Below, one piece after another: positions 1 to 9,023 of a stretch of 64,000 nucleotides of DNA. A program made the position numbers and the translations under genes. Within the stretch, counting starts at the first letter, position 1. Every line of letters begins with the position of its first letter. The stretch is from an uncultured Pseudomonadales bacterium (GTDB lineage: Bacteria > Pseudomonadota > Gammaproteobacteria > Pseudomonadales > Azotimanducaceae), in the NCBI GenBank assembly GCA_958296025.1, contig OY282430.1, forward strand, positions 3,834,477 through 3,898,476. Direction: 5' to 3'. A model generated the notes under the pieces. That model made no database searches. It saw only the letters and a list, made by a program, of their open reading frames with translations, and was not told where the DNA came from.

Positions 1-894
1 CAGCCAGAGAACGCAGACTTGGTAAATGAGAAACCAAGCCACCAACAGCGCCAGCATTCCGAGAGCGCCAAGGTTGAACAGGATGGATTTGGAGAACTGC
101 TGCTCCGGCAGGATGGAGGCAACGGGTTGCAAGCGCCAATCGGGTAGCTTGGGAACGGCTTCGGCCCCTGCTGCCGGCAAACCGGCGGAAAGCCCGGGTA
201 AAAGGCGCTCCAGCCAAGTGCGCAGGCCGGCCCCGGGTTCTGCTAAACGCAGCGCGACAAAGCTCAGTGTGTCGGGGGAACGTTGCAGCAGCGCCATGGC
301 ATCGCCGATATCTACAAACAGACCTAAGCTGACGCCGGAATCCACTGTCCGCACGACCGTCCAGCGTTCGCCGTTCAATTGCAAAGCCTCGTTGACAACC
401 AAGCCGAGGCTGGAGTCGGCAACCACCGCCTGGCGCGTCAAGGCAAGGCCGGGCGGTGGCGCTCCGCCAAGCCAATCGGCACCCACCACCTGAAAGCGGC
501 GCCCGTTGAGGGCCAGCTGTCCCTCGACAATGGGCGTCATGAACTCCACTTCCCGCAGCCAGTCCCACACCCCCTCCACGGGTTCAGCCGGCGCTCGCCC
601 TGCTTGGAAGTGGTCGGTGCGCAACGGCCCGGAAGTCTGCGGCCGTTGCACCTGACGCCAGTGCCGCCGCAACTCAAAGTAGGAGTTCATGTCGGCGCCG
701 GGCCACTCAGCGATGTGGGTGACCTGGCGCAAATGCGGCGGGCGGGTGGTCAGCACGCTGTCGCTGACCGCCAAGCTGATCAGATGCACCGCCACGGTGG
801 AGGCCACGCCAAGGGCGATGCCAAGCAGGGCCGTCAAGGCGGTCCAAGGCGTCTTCGCCATGAACCTGAGGGCGCTTTTCAGCAGCGGGTTCAA
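1..894 (-). CDS. FtsX/MacB-like ABC transporter permease, 3' part off the left edge
   Basis: This is the N-terminal 298 residues of an inner-membrane ABC permease; the rest lies beyond the window. It opens with a basic stretch and a hydrophobic segment (TALLGIALGVASTVAVHLI). A long periplasmic domain of the MacB_PCD kind follows, and a second membrane segment begins near the edge (LGALGMLALLVAWFLI). The start I favour is a TTG whose bases overlap the TGA of the ATPase gene (TTGA), giving the family-like opening LNPLLKSALRF. A downstream ATG at 861 is the alternative. With its upstream ATPase it should form an exporter of the LolCDE/MacB/YbbAP type. The substrate cannot be told. Confidence 0.8.
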   Translation of the reverse strand, partial: MNPLLKSALRFMAKTPWTALTALLGIALGVASTVAVHLISLAVSDSVLTTRPPHLRQVTHIAEWPGADMNSYFELRRHWRQVQRPQTSGPLRTDHFQAGRAPAEPVEGVWDWLREVEFMTPIVEGQLALNGRRFQVVGADWLGGAPPPGLALTRQAVVADSSLGLVVNEALQLNGERWTVVRTVDSGVSLGLFVDIGDAMALLQRSPDTLSFVALRLAEPGAGLRTWLERLLPGLSAGLPAAGAEAVPKLPDWRLQPVASILPEQQFSKSILFNLGALGMLALLVAWFLIYQVCVLWL

Positions 895-1556
895 CCGCCC
901 AACTCGACTCGCCGCTGGGCGCGGGCGGCGATGGCTGGGCTGTGGGTGGCCACCACCAAGACGCAGCCAAGCCTTTCCGCCTCCGTGAACAACAGGTCCG
1001 CCACCCGCTCGCTGTTGCCGGCATCCAGGTTGCCGGTGGGCTCGTCCGCCAAGACGATGGGCGGCTCATGAATCAGCGCCCGGGCGATGGCCACCCGTTG
1101 CTGCTCGCCGCCGGACAGGGTTTCGGGGAAGGCGTCCAGATGCTCGCCGAGACCCAAGCCCTGCAGACGGCGGACCGCTTCGGACAGCCGCTCCTCCATC
1201 TTGTTGAGGTGCAGGGGCAAGGCCACATTCTCCAGCACAGTCAACGTCGGCACCAAGTTGAACAGTTGAAAGACGTAGCCGACCAGCCGCCGCCGCAGCG
1301 CCGTTCGCTGGGCCTCGGCGAGTTTGTGCAGCGCATGGCTTTGCCCTCCGTGGCGCAGGACGAGGGCGCCGGCGTCCACTGCGGCAATGCCGGCGATCAA
1401 GTTCAGAAGCGTTGACTTGCCCGAGCCGCTGGGGCCACAGACGGCGACGGTTTCGCCAGCGGGAATGTCGAGGTTCATGCCGTCAATGACCGGCTGATAG
1501 CGGGCACCGTCGCCGTAGCCCTTGCATACGCCTTGCAGGGAGATAACCGGCGCCAT
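891..1556 (-). CDS. ABC transporter ATP-binding protein (LolD/MacB-type)
   Basis: This 221-residue nucleotide-binding subunit is complete. Visible motifs are Walker A (GPSGSGKST, about residues 40-48), a Q-loop (VFQLFNL), the LSGGEQQRVAIARAL signature, Walker B (IVLADEPTGNLD) and the switch histidine in VVATHS. The VFQLFNLVPTLTVLENV stretch and the short length are typical of the LolD/MacB/YbbA group, which works with FtsX-type permeases in mechanotransmission rather than classical transport. The permease gene follows with a 4-bp overlap, so the two are translationally coupled. The exported substrate is unknown. Confidence 0.9.
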   Translation of the reverse strand: MAPVISLQGVCKGYGDGARYQPVIDGMNLDIPAGETVAVCGPSGSGKSTLLNLIAGIAAVDAGALVLRHGGQSHALHKLAEAQRTALRRRLVGYVFQLFNLVPTLTVLENVALPLHLNKMEERLSEAVRRLQGLGLGEHLDAFPETLSGGEQQRVAIARALIHEPPIVLADEPTGNLDAGNSERVADLLFTEAERLGCVLVVATHSPAIAARAQRRVELGG

Positions 1557-1823
1557 CGCAGCTAACGGACCGATGCCGAACGCAGCCCGGCGGCCTTGGC
1601 GTGATTGAAACCGTCGGCTTGGCGGAACGAACCTTTGCGCATCCGGTTACATTGCCCCCAAGTTATCCTGCCTCCGGTCAAGACGCCCTACGCGCCGACG
1701 GACATGAAATTTTGACGCCGACGTTTGCCCAGCCCAGGTTCAACGAGTAAATTGTCGGCGGGCGAGGGAAGGTTACGCCCGCACGAGCCGTCGCGCATCA
1801 TCACCAAAGCCAACATCAGGGCC

Positions 1824-2120
1824 ATGAAAGAAGAACCCTACAAATACGTCGTGCGTCTGCCGCCCGCCATGCGCGACAAAATCGCCGAAGCCGCCAACCA
1901 TTACCACCGCAGCATGAACTCCGAGATTGTAGCCCGATTGGAGCAGTCCTTCGGCGTGCTGCCCCAAGGCTCCGTTGAACGGCAGGTCGAACCGCCGCTG
2001 CACCCCCACCTGGAGGCGATATTTCGCAGCGGTCTCAGTGAAACCGAGCGGTCGCTGGTTAAGATTTTCCGGCGCTTGAGCTCCACCCGGCAAAAGGCAC
2101 TCATCAAATTGCTGGAGTAA
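1824..2120 (+). CDS. Arc-like ribbon-helix-helix DNA-binding protein
   Basis: A 98-residue protein whose first half is an Arc-type ribbon-helix-helix: the strand YKYVVRLPPAMRDKI, then helices containing NHYHRSMNSEIVARLEQS. This matches the pattern of Arc/MetJ-family repressors that bind as dimers with the strand in the major groove. The C-terminal half (SETERSLVKIFRRLSSTRQKALIKLL) looks like a further helical segment. I chose the ATG at 1824 because the conserved fold begins immediately after it; the reading frame stays open upstream to 1725 without family resemblance. It stands alone, so its operator is not evident. Confidence 0.8.
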   Translation: MKEEPYKYVVRLPPAMRDKIAEAANHYHRSMNSEIVARLEQSFGVLPQGSVERQVEPPLHPHLEAIFRSGLSETERSLVKIFRRLSSTRQKALIKLLE

Positions 2121-2141
2121 GGCCGGAAAGGTACCGGTCTG

Positions 2142-2307
2142 CTAGCGTGCCGGCCTGCAAACAAGTGGGTCGTAACTGCGTGGGACTTTACTTCCCCGGC
2201 AAGGCGCGACAACGCCCTGCGGCGGGCCCGCACAAGGCGGAGCAACGCAGCCAAGAGCCCAAAAGACCCGTAGATAATGTGTGGCTGCTTGCGGGACAGG
2301 ACACCAG
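2142..2307 (+). repeat. Short TIR element, copy 1 (inverted relative to copies 2 and 3)
   Basis: This 166-bp segment fills most of the gene-free stretch 2121-2430. Its right end CGGGACAGGACACCAG nearly matches the perfect inverted repeat of copy 3. Its left end (CTAGCGTGCCGGCCTG) is degenerate. The core, from AAGGCGCGACAACGCC through AAGACCCGTAGAT, is the reverse complement of copies at 3887-4025 and 11849-12015. No protein of its own is encoded. It lies just beyond the 3' end of sbcB and looks like a non-autonomous MITE-type element. Confidence 0.75.
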
Positions 2308-2430
2308 AGCCTCAGCTTGAATCGCCAAGAGGTCAGCAGTGCGAGGCGATGGACTGAACTGTGGCGCTGCCTTTGCTTGCTTCTGGCTGGTCAATCCCTG
2401 CACAGCGGCGGAAACGGGGTTGATGCGGGT

Positions 2431-3843
2431 TTATTGGCTGGCTGTGCGGAGGCGGTATTCCGTTTCGAGGTAATGGAAATGGTTGCTTAGTTCCTTCAGT
2501 ACGCCATCGTTCCCCTCAGTTTCCGCCTCTAGTTGCCGCAACCACACCTGCGCAGTCTCAAGTGTGCGCCAAGGTGCGTTCTGGGCGGTAATTTTTTGGC
2601 GCACCCAAGCCCGCCAATCCGCCCGTGCGTCAGCGGACAGTTGTTCGGGGAAACTGCGCGCCTTCAGCCGCGCCGCCAACTGCGTCATCCGAGGATCCCG
2701 GTAGGTCGGGTCCAACCACTGTCCGCGGGCCAACGCCCCTTGCAGCTTGACGCTACGGGCGCGGTCCTCGTCGTTGATGAAGCCGTCATAGAGGGCGGCT
2801 TCCACGTCCGGCGCTTGGGGTTTCCCGTCCGGCTGGTAGATGCGGCTGATCTTGTCGGCCAATTCCGGTTGCGCCAATCGCCGCCGTGCCCGCTCGGCCG
2901 CATCGGCGTCAAACATTAGACGGAGGGCGTCCTTGCGCCTTATGACGGAAAGGGGCGCCAGGAAGGGGCAGCGGTTTAGGCGCAGCTCCTTAAGCGGTGG
3001 GCGTTGCTGTGCATCGGCGTCGTAGAGGGCCTCGCGAATACGCTGCGCCGGCCAATCCAGCAAGGGTTCGATGTCTTCGCTGAGGTCGGCGACGATGACG
3101 GAGTTGGCGTTCACCGGATGGGCGCAGATGGAGGCCACCGGGGCGAAGCAGTGACGGCGGCGCGGGTATCTGCCCGAGATATGGACACACACCGCCCCGC
3201 CATAGGGCTCCAACAGTTGCCTGGACCTTGCCTTTAAGCGGGTGGCGAAGAAATAGTTGAACAGCTTGGGCTGACTGCGCCGCAGCAGCCGGGCCAACGC
3301 GACGGTGGCGCGGACGTCCTCGAGGGCGTCGTGGGGCTGGCCGTGGTCCAGCCCGTTGGCGGCGGCCAGCGCCTCCAAGGTATAAACGGGCAGCCCGTCC
3401 TTATCCCTCGGCCAGTTGACGCCTTCCGGTCGCAGCGCCCCCGCCGCCCGCGCCAAGTCGATGACATCCCAACGGGAATTGCCGTTGCGCCACTCTCTCG
3501 CATAGGGGTCCATTAGGTTGCGGTACAGGCCGAAGCGGATGAACTCGTCATCGAAGCGCAGGTTGTTGTAGCCGGCCACGCAGGTGCCGGGTTCTGAAAA
3601 CAGTTCATGGATGCGGCTTAGGGCGGACCACTCCGATACCCCTTCCCGCTGCGCCAATTGCGGCGAGATGCCGGTGGTCAAGGCGGCCTCCGGGGCCGGG
3701 ATGACGTCGTCCGGCAGGCGGACGTAGGTGACGTACTCATCGCCGATGGGATCAAGATCAAGACTGGTGCGCAGGCCGGCGAATTGCAGGATGCGGTCCC
3801 AGCGCGGCAAGGTGCCGGAGGTCTCCAAGTCATACCAGTACAT
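2431..3843 (-). CDS. sbcB: Exodeoxyribonuclease I
   Basis: This 470-residue 3'-5' single-strand DNA exonuclease of the DEDD superfamily is close in length to E. coli SbcB. The first DED site is at the very start (MYWYDLETSG: Asp5, Glu7). The family blocks ITGISPQLA-like (TTGISPQLAQREG), GYNNLRFDDE and HDALEDVRATVALARLL follow, and the DNA-binding C-terminal domain is present. It acts in recombination and mismatch repair. I chose the ATG at 3843 because the catalytic motif begins there. A further 125 upstream codons are open but run through a short repeat element. The gene lies between two inverted copies of that element. Confidence 0.93.
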   Translation of the reverse strand: MYWYDLETSGTLPRWDRILQFAGLRTSLDLDPIGDEYVTYVRLPDDVIPAPEAALTTGISPQLAQREGVSEWSALSRIHELFSEPGTCVAGYNNLRFDDEFIRFGLYRNLMDPYAREWRNGNSRWDVIDLARAAGALRPEGVNWPRDKDGLPVYTLEALAAANGLDHGQPHDALEDVRATVALARLLRRSQPKLFNYFFATRLKARSRQLLEPYGGAVCVHISGRYPRRRHCFAPVASICAHPVNANSVIVADLSEDIEPLLDWPAQRIREALYDADAQQRPPLKELRLNRCPFLAPLSVIRRKDALRLMFDADAAERARRRLAQPELADKISRIYQPDGKPQAPDVEAALYDGFINDEDRARSVKLQGALARGQWLDPTYRDPRMTQLAARLKARSFPEQLSADARADWRAWVRQKITAQNAPWRTLETAQVWLRQLEAETEGNDGVLKELSNHFHYLETEYRLRTASQ

Positions 3844-3886
3844 GCTGCTCAAACTGCCTTCTCCCGTCGATTTAATCGCCCTATCT

Positions 3887-4025
3887 CTGGTGTCCTGTCC
3901 CGCAAACAACACCACATTATCTACGGGTCTTTTTGGCCCCTGGCTGCGTTGCTCCGCCTTGTGTGGTGCCTGCCACACGGCGTTGTCGTGCCTGTGACCA
4001 AGAGAACAGACCGGACAGCAACTAA
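3887..4025 (-). repeat. Short TIR element, copy 2, just upstream of sbcB
   Basis: A roughly 139-bp copy of the same element. The left end is CTGGTGTCCTGTCCCG and the right end is degenerate (CCGGACAGCAACTAA). The core ACGGGTCTTTTTGG...GGCTGCGTTGCTCCGCC matches copy 3 closely and copy 1 in reverse. Its left boundary is 44 bp upstream of the sbcB start codon, so it occupies the likely promoter region of sbcB. It also lies between sbcB and the divergent transporter gene. Confidence 0.75.
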
Positions 4026-4125
4026 CCAAGAGGATATCGGACGGGCGGCATGACACCTCATTTCGGCCGCCCTGCTTGCGCCCCCGACATTGCAACCCCA
4101 GCCGCCATTCGGCAATCTTGCCACC

Positions 4126-5505
4126 ATGTCGCCATCGATCAGAAAGCTGGCCGGGCCGGCCGGGCCCATTCTGGCGGTCTTTGCCGCAATCCTCTTGCTC
4201 AATGCCGGCTTTGCGCAAGGGGAGGCCATCACCTTGGGCGTCACCGTTTTGTGCGTCATCTGGTGGGTGTTCGAGCCCATCCCCATCCCCGCCACTTCCC
4301 TGGTGCCCTTGGCCGTCCTGCCTTTAAGCGGCGTATTGACCGCCACCGAGGTGGGCGCCGCCTATGGCCATCCCGTCGTGCTGCTGCTGCTTGGCGGCTT
4401 CATGTTGGCCACGGCATTGGAGAAAAGCGGCGCTCACCGGCGCATGGCATTGGCCATGGTGCGGGTCTTCGGCGGCGGCAGCAGCCGACGGCTGGTGTTC
4501 GGCTTCATGGCCGCTTCGGCGCTGATGAGCATGTGGATATCCAACACCGCCACCACCCTGATGCTGCTGCCGGTGGCGCTGGCGGTGTTGGAGAAGTCGG
4601 AGGACCCAGACCTCGCCTGGCCACTATTGCTCGGCATCGCCTACGCCGCCAGCGCCGGCGGCATCGGCACGCCGATCGGGACGCCGCCCAACGTGGTCTT
4701 CATGGGGATTTACAGCGATGTGGTGGGTCACGAGTTCAGCTTCCTGGAATGGATGGCCATTGGCTTGCCGGTGGTCTTGGTCTTGGTGCCGATCATCGGC
4801 CTGTGGCTCACCCGGCGCCTTGCCCATAAAGGAGCGTTCCATCTGCCGGCGACTGGCGCCTGGAGCGCCGCGGAGGTGCGCACGATCATCGTCTTCGGCC
4901 TGACGGCCTTGGCCTGGGTGACCCGCAATGAGCCCGCCGGCGGTTGGACTTCTTGGTTTGGCCTGCCCTATTCCAACGACGCCATCGTCGCCTTTCTGGC
5001 GGTCATTGTCATGTTCGCCACCCCGGACGGGCGCGGCGGACGCCTGCTGGACTGGGAAACCGCGGCGAGGATTCCCTGGGGAATGCTCATTCTTTTTGGG
5101 GCTGGCATCGCCATCGCCGGCGCCTTCGGCAATTCCGGCTTGAGCGAGGATATCGGCGACGCCTTGGCTGGGCTTTCCGCTTGGCCGGTGCTGGCGGTCA
5201 TGGCGGTGATCTGCCTGAGCGTCACCTTCCTGACGGAGACCACCAGCAACACTGCCACCACCACCCTGCTGATGCCCATCCTCGCCGCCGCCGCCTTGGG
5301 CACCGGCATGGACCCGCGGCTGCTGATGATTCCGGCGGCCATGAGCGCCTCCTGCGCCTTCATGCTGCCGGTGGCGACCGCCCCCAACGTCATCATGTTC
5401 GGCACCGGACGCATTCCGGTCGAACGCATGGCCCGCGAGGGCTTCGTGCTTAACCTCATCGGCGCCCTGGTCATCACCGGCCTCTTGTACATGCTTCTGA
5501 CTTAG
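4126..5505 (+). CDS. DASS-family (SLC13) sodium/anion symporter
   Basis: This 459-residue, multi-helix inner-membrane carrier belongs to the divalent anion:Na+ symporter family (sulfate, succinate, citrate or related anions). It carries the two hallmark SNT repeats in inverted-repeat positions: WISNTATTLMLLP in the first half and TTSNTATTTLLMP in the second. Hydrophobic helices run throughout. The loop GGIGTPIGTPPNVVF also fits the family, as does its counterpart ATAPNVIMFGTG. I chose the ATG at 4126, twelve codons into a longer frame that opens with TTG. The substrate cannot be fixed from sequence. It is divergent from sbcB. Confidence 0.88.
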   Translation: MSPSIRKLAGPAGPILAVFAAILLLNAGFAQGEAITLGVTVLCVIWWVFEPIPIPATSLVPLAVLPLSGVLTATEVGAAYGHPVVLLLLGGFMLATALEKSGAHRRMALAMVRVFGGGSSRRLVFGFMAASALMSMWISNTATTLMLLPVALAVLEKSEDPDLAWPLLLGIAYAASAGGIGTPIGTPPNVVFMGIYSDVVGHEFSFLEWMAIGLPVVLVLVPIIGLWLTRRLAHKGAFHLPATGAWSAAEVRTIIVFGLTALAWVTRNEPAGGWTSWFGLPYSNDAIVAFLAVIVMFATPDGRGGRLLDWETAARIPWGMLILFGAGIAIAGAFGNSGLSEDIGDALAGLSAWPVLAVMAVICLSVTFLTETTSNTATTTLLMPILAAAALGTGMDPRLLMIPAAMSASCAFMLPVATAPNVIMFGTGRIPVERMAREGFVLNLIGALVITGLLYMLLT

Positions 5506-5648
5506 AAGGCGCACTCCCGTTCGGAGGCGGGTCAGATGGGGCCTGAGAAGAAGGCAGCTGGAATGTTCGCCCCCCGCAACCGCCGATGGCGCCGGCGACC
5601 CACCCGCCAGCACTGGAACCGCCCGCCGGCCTGTGCTATGAACGCCGG

Positions 5649-6521
5649 ATGGTTTGGCTCAAGGGCTCATTGTCGGTGGCGTTCATTGCCGTCAACACCA
5701 TTTTGGTGTGCGCCCCCCTATATCTCATGGCCCTGTTGCGCTCGCTCTTGATCGGCCGTTGGCGCCGGACCATGACCCAGCGCATGGACTTGGCCATCGA
5801 CATTTGGGTCAGCGCCAACCGCGGCTTGCTGCGGGCGCTCAAACTGGTGGATCTTGACGTGGTCTGGCCGCAAGCGCCTTTGCGTCGTGACCGCTGGTAC
5901 CTGGTGGTCAGCAACCATCAAGCCTGGGCGGACATCCTGCTGCTGCAAACCGCCCTGCGCCCGGTCCTGCCACCGCTTAAGTTCTTCACCAAAAGGCAAC
6001 TCATCTGGCTGCCCTTGGCCGGCTTGGCCATGAAGCTTCTGGGGTTCCCCTATGTGCGGCGCGGGCGCCTCTCCGTCGGGGAAGCCAACCGCGCCGCGGC
6101 AGTGAACAAGGACCGGGAGGACACCCTGGCCGCTTGCTCGGTGTTCCGCAGCCATCCAACGGCAGTGTTGAGCTTTTTGGAGGGCACTCGCTTCACGCCG
6201 GCCAAGCAGGCGGCGCAAAGGTCCCGCTTCAGACACCTGCTGAATCCAAGAATCGGCGGCCTGAGCTACGTTCTCAGCGGCTTGCATGACCAACTACACC
6301 AATTGGTGGACGTCACCATCCTCTACCCGGACGGCGCTCCAGGCTTCTGGGCTTTTTTGGGGGGTACGCGAAGACGGGTGCGGATGTGGATAGCGGTCCA
6401 CGATCTCAACCCGGAAATGCGGCGGCAGGACACGGCGGCGCAACGGGCGGCGCTGGGGCCATTCATTGAGGATCTTTGGCGGACCAAGGACGCCCGGCTA
6501 AGCGCCGTCGGGTCAGACTAA
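5649..6521 (+). CDS. PlsC-like 1-acylglycerol-3-phosphate acyltransferase (YihG-like)
   Basis: This 290-residue membrane-bound acyltransferase transfers acyl chains to lysophospholipid. Motif I NHQAWAD (the NHx4D motif) is near residue 85. A basic KFFTKRQL stretch follows, then motif III FLEGTRFT. The N-terminus is a membrane anchor (LSVAFIAVNTILVCAPLYLMAL). The pattern is closest to E. coli YihG, an alternative acyltransferase, rather than the shorter essential PlsC. I chose the ATG at 5649 because the membrane anchor begins there. An ATG 21 codons upstream is possible. It stands alone behind the DASS gene. Confidence 0.85.
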   Translation: MVWLKGSLSVAFIAVNTILVCAPLYLMALLRSLLIGRWRRTMTQRMDLAIDIWVSANRGLLRALKLVDLDVVWPQAPLRRDRWYLVVSNHQAWADILLLQTALRPVLPPLKFFTKRQLIWLPLAGLAMKLLGFPYVRRGRLSVGEANRAAAVNKDREDTLAACSVFRSHPTAVLSFLEGTRFTPAKQAAQRSRFRHLLNPRIGGLSYVLSGLHDQLHQLVDVTILYPDGAPGFWAFLGGTRRRVRMWIAVHDLNPEMRRQDTAAQRAALGPFIEDLWRTKDARLSAVGSD

Positions 6522-6738
6522 GGCAGCTGCATCTGATCGAACCCATCGCCGCAAACGCGCATTCAATTGTTTCCCGATACCACTGGCGCCGTTTTGCGCG
6601 GTGTCAACGGGCTTCTGCAAGGCAGTGGGGCAATCACGGAAGCGGTGGTCAGTTCAAGCCAAGTCGGTGTGCAGGGCTTGCCGGCCCGAAAGCACTCGAT
6701 CTTCTCCGCAGACGGGCTGAACGGCGTCAATCTCGGCT

Positions 6739-7245
6739 TCAACAACGAGGATGGGGACTAACGGCAGTGAATTCGTGGGCAACCAGTTTTCCGCCCTCGA
6801 ATAGAAAGGCGCCCTGCACGAAACGCCCGGCCAGCATCGGCGGCAGCCATAGGCGGTCATCCTCCCACATCTGGTCGTAGGGAATGGCGTCAATGGGAAA
6901 CCAGAAGGGCGTGGCTTCGGCGGTCTCCTTGGGGACGCCTTCATATCGGGATGCAACGAACACATGGCCAAGCCACTGTTCATCCGCCTGTTCGACGAAC
7001 CTCAGTTCCGCCATCCGCACCGCCTTGACCACACGGACGCCCACTTCCTCCAATGTTTCCCGCATGGCGCATTGCACAGGCGACTCGTCCGGCTCCACCT
7101 TGCCACCCGGTGCATTGATGCGCCCGGCCCCATGCCCCCGTTTCTTGCGAATGAGCAACAGCCGGTTCCCATCCCGGACGAACATCAGGGTGCCCACCCG
7201 TTCCGGCGTCCAATCGGCTAGCCGACGGCGCAGCTTCTCTAACAT
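6739..7245 (-). CDS. Nudix hydrolase, MutT/MTH1-like 8-oxo-dGTP diphosphatase
   Basis: This 168-residue protein has a complete Nudix box, GGKVEPDESPVQCAMRETLE followed by EVGV, with the REUxEE glutamates that bind metal. The opening WTPERVGTLMFVRDG and RKKRGHGAGRINAPGGK resemble the MTH1-like group that removes oxidised purine nucleotides from the pool. The C-terminal segment DDRLWLPPMLAGRFVQGAFLF fits the same group. No Shine-Dalgarno decides the start. I took the ATG at 7245, where similarity begins; an ATG at 7293 would add 16 residues. It stands alone. Confidence 0.85.
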   Translation of the reverse strand: MLEKLRRRLADWTPERVGTLMFVRDGNRLLLIRKKRGHGAGRINAPGGKVEPDESPVQCAMRETLEEVGVRVVKAVRMAELRFVEQADEQWLGHVFVASRYEGVPKETAEATPFWFPIDAIPYDQMWEDDRLWLPPMLAGRFVQGAFLFEGGKLVAHEFTAVSPHPRC

Positions 7246-8048
7246 TGCATCAGCGACGGCGGAGCCTTTTGAATGGAAATGGGTGCGGAGCATGGCGGCG
7301 GACCAGTTGCAAGCGCCTTAGACTGCCACAGTTGCCAATGCGATGCTGGCGATTTACTGCTTCATGTTGCGCCGCCAGTCGAGGGGGAATGATTGCGCCT
7401 GCAGACCGGAGCCCCGGCGGTGGACCGCAACCAAGGACGCATCGTTGCCGGAATGTAGTCCACCGATGGTTGTGGCGGCACCTGTGAAAGCCGGAGGCCG
7501 TGAATGACCAGCTCAAGCGTTGAGGCACGGTAAACCGCCCAGCGCCCCGGCAACGGCCAGCAGAATGCCGCGGCGAGACAGCGCCTCGGTTGATTCCCTC
7601 CGGCCACCGCGCAGTGGGACCGATGGCGGGCAATCCCAAGCTGCAATAAATGTGCCGTTCGCCTGCATCCGGCCCTGATTGCGGCGGCTTGGGAAGCCCT
7701 GCGAGGCACGTTCTCGGGGTGGCCTACTACCTCGTGGCAAGGGCGATTCGGCCCCAATCGGGCGGCGGAGGGCCTTTTTGATTAGCGGATTTCGGTGCGT
7801 TTTTCGGATAGTCTCGAAAGGCATGTTCAAGAAGATGGCACGTTGCTTCCGTTGGCTATAGAATGCCGTCCAGCAACTTGGGAGCTGCAATGCAGGTCAG
7901 CGTTTACCGGCGCCCCCGAAGGCGACGCCAAGCCGCAGAAGGTGGAGGTGGTCCTAGACTTGTCCGAAAGCGTGGAGCCCTCAGCCGGGGAGCGCGAGGG
8001 GCACTTCTCGCGTGAAAATATCTGATACGTTCAACGGTCCCTCCACCG
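7246..8048. other. Gene-free stretch before the restriction-modification pair
   Basis: No convincing gene is seen in about 800 bp. On the minus strand near 7513-7600 a short frame reads SRRGILLAVAGALGG, which resembles a Tat signal peptide, but it stops at once. It may be the remnant of an exported protein. Base composition becomes more AT-rich toward the methyltransferase, consistent with the left boundary of an acquired segment. No repeat or integrase was recognised. Confidence 0.4.
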
Positions 8049-9023
8049 ATGCAACGACGCGCCCCTAGAAACCGTACGCTATCCTGCTCTAGCGAGGAGG
8101 TCGGGCGACTATCTCATGAGCTCATGCGCCTTTGCAGGCCGGTGGGCGAGAGTGATATTGAAGGTCGGCTGATTGTGGGTAATGTCTTTGAAGTTGCACA
8201 GCACCTTCCATCGGCGTTCGTCGATCTGCTGATTCTGGATCCTCCGTATAATCTTTCCAAAAATTTCAACGGCGAGGTTTTTAAGGCAAAGAGCAAGGAT
8301 GAGTATCAATTGTGGTTCCAACAGTTGACTGACGTGCTTGTCCCGATGTTGAAACCGCAGGCCACGGTTTATGTGTGTTCGGACTGGAGGACATCCACTC
8401 TAGTCCAGCCGATTCTGGAGTCGAAGTTTCGTGTGCGTAATCGAATCACTTGGGAGCGCGAGAAAGGCAGAGGCGCAAAGACAAACTGGAAAAACAACTC
8501 GGAGGACATCTGGTTTTGCACAAAATCAGATCGATACTACTTTGATGTGGAATCGGTAAAGATCAAACGCAAGGTGCTTGCGCCATACAGGGCCGACGGG
8601 AAGCCAAAGGACTGGCAGGAAGAGGAAGCAGGCGCTCATCGCCTCACGCATCCTTCCAATATCTGGACCGACATAACCGTGCCATTTTGGTCCATGCCCG
8701 AAAACACCGACCATCCAACTCAAAAGCCGGAGAAGCTGCTTGCGAAATTGATTTTGGCGAGTTCCAGGAAGGGAGATTTCGTGTTTGATCCATTCCTAGG
8801 CAGTGGGACCACGGCAGTTGTTGCGCAGAAACTCTCAAGGCGGTGGTGCGGGATTGATGTCAACGCTGAATATCTGTGCTGGGCGACGAAACGGATTGCC
8901 GCCGCCAAAGAGAATTCTGCAATACAAGGATATGCGGAAGGCGTGTTCTGGGAACGAAACGCGGTTTCTGGTCAGCCCGCCAAATCAAAGTCCAGCAAGG
9001 ACCAAGCAGGTTTGTTTTCATGA
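8049..9023 (+). CDS. DNA adenine/cytosine-N4 methyltransferase, beta class (type II R-M)
   Basis: This 324-residue SAM-dependent amino-methyltransferase has catalytic motif IV DPPYNL (residues 64-69) before the SAM-binding motif DPFLGSGTT (247-255), which is the beta-class order. HPTQKPEKL precedes the SAM motif, also typical. It should protect host DNA from the adjacent endonuclease. Recognition specificity cannot be read from the sequence. The last codon overlaps the next gene by 4 bp (ATGA). Codon and base use are noticeably more AT-rich than in neighbouring housekeeping genes, a sign of transfer. The true start could be a few codons later, for example the ATG near 8124. Confidence 0.88.
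   Translation: MQRRAPRNRTLSCSSEEVGRLSHELMRLCRPVGESDIEGRLIVGNVFEVAQHLPSAFVDLLILDPPYNLSKNFNGEVFKAKSKDEYQLWFQQLTDVLVPMLKPQATVYVCSDWRTSTLVQPILESKFRVRNRITWEREKGRGAKTNWKNNSEDIWFCTKSDRYYFDVESVKIKRKVLAPYRADGKPKDWQEEEAGAHRLTHPSNIWTDITVPFWSMPENTDHPTQKPEKLLAKLILASSRKGDFVFDPFLGSGTTAVVAQKLSRRWCGIDVNAEYLCWATKRIAAAKENSAIQGYAEGVFWERNAVSGQPAKSKSSKDQAGLFS

Noticed and set aside
3844-4218. A 125-codon N-terminal extension of sbcB
   Set aside because: It reads through the repeat element at 3887-4025, and the catalytic DLE motif of the family starts directly at the ATG at 3843.
4624-5613. Long open frame antisense to the DASS transporter
   Set aside because: His/Gly/Ala-rich composition typical of antisense frames in GC-rich genes; no domain.
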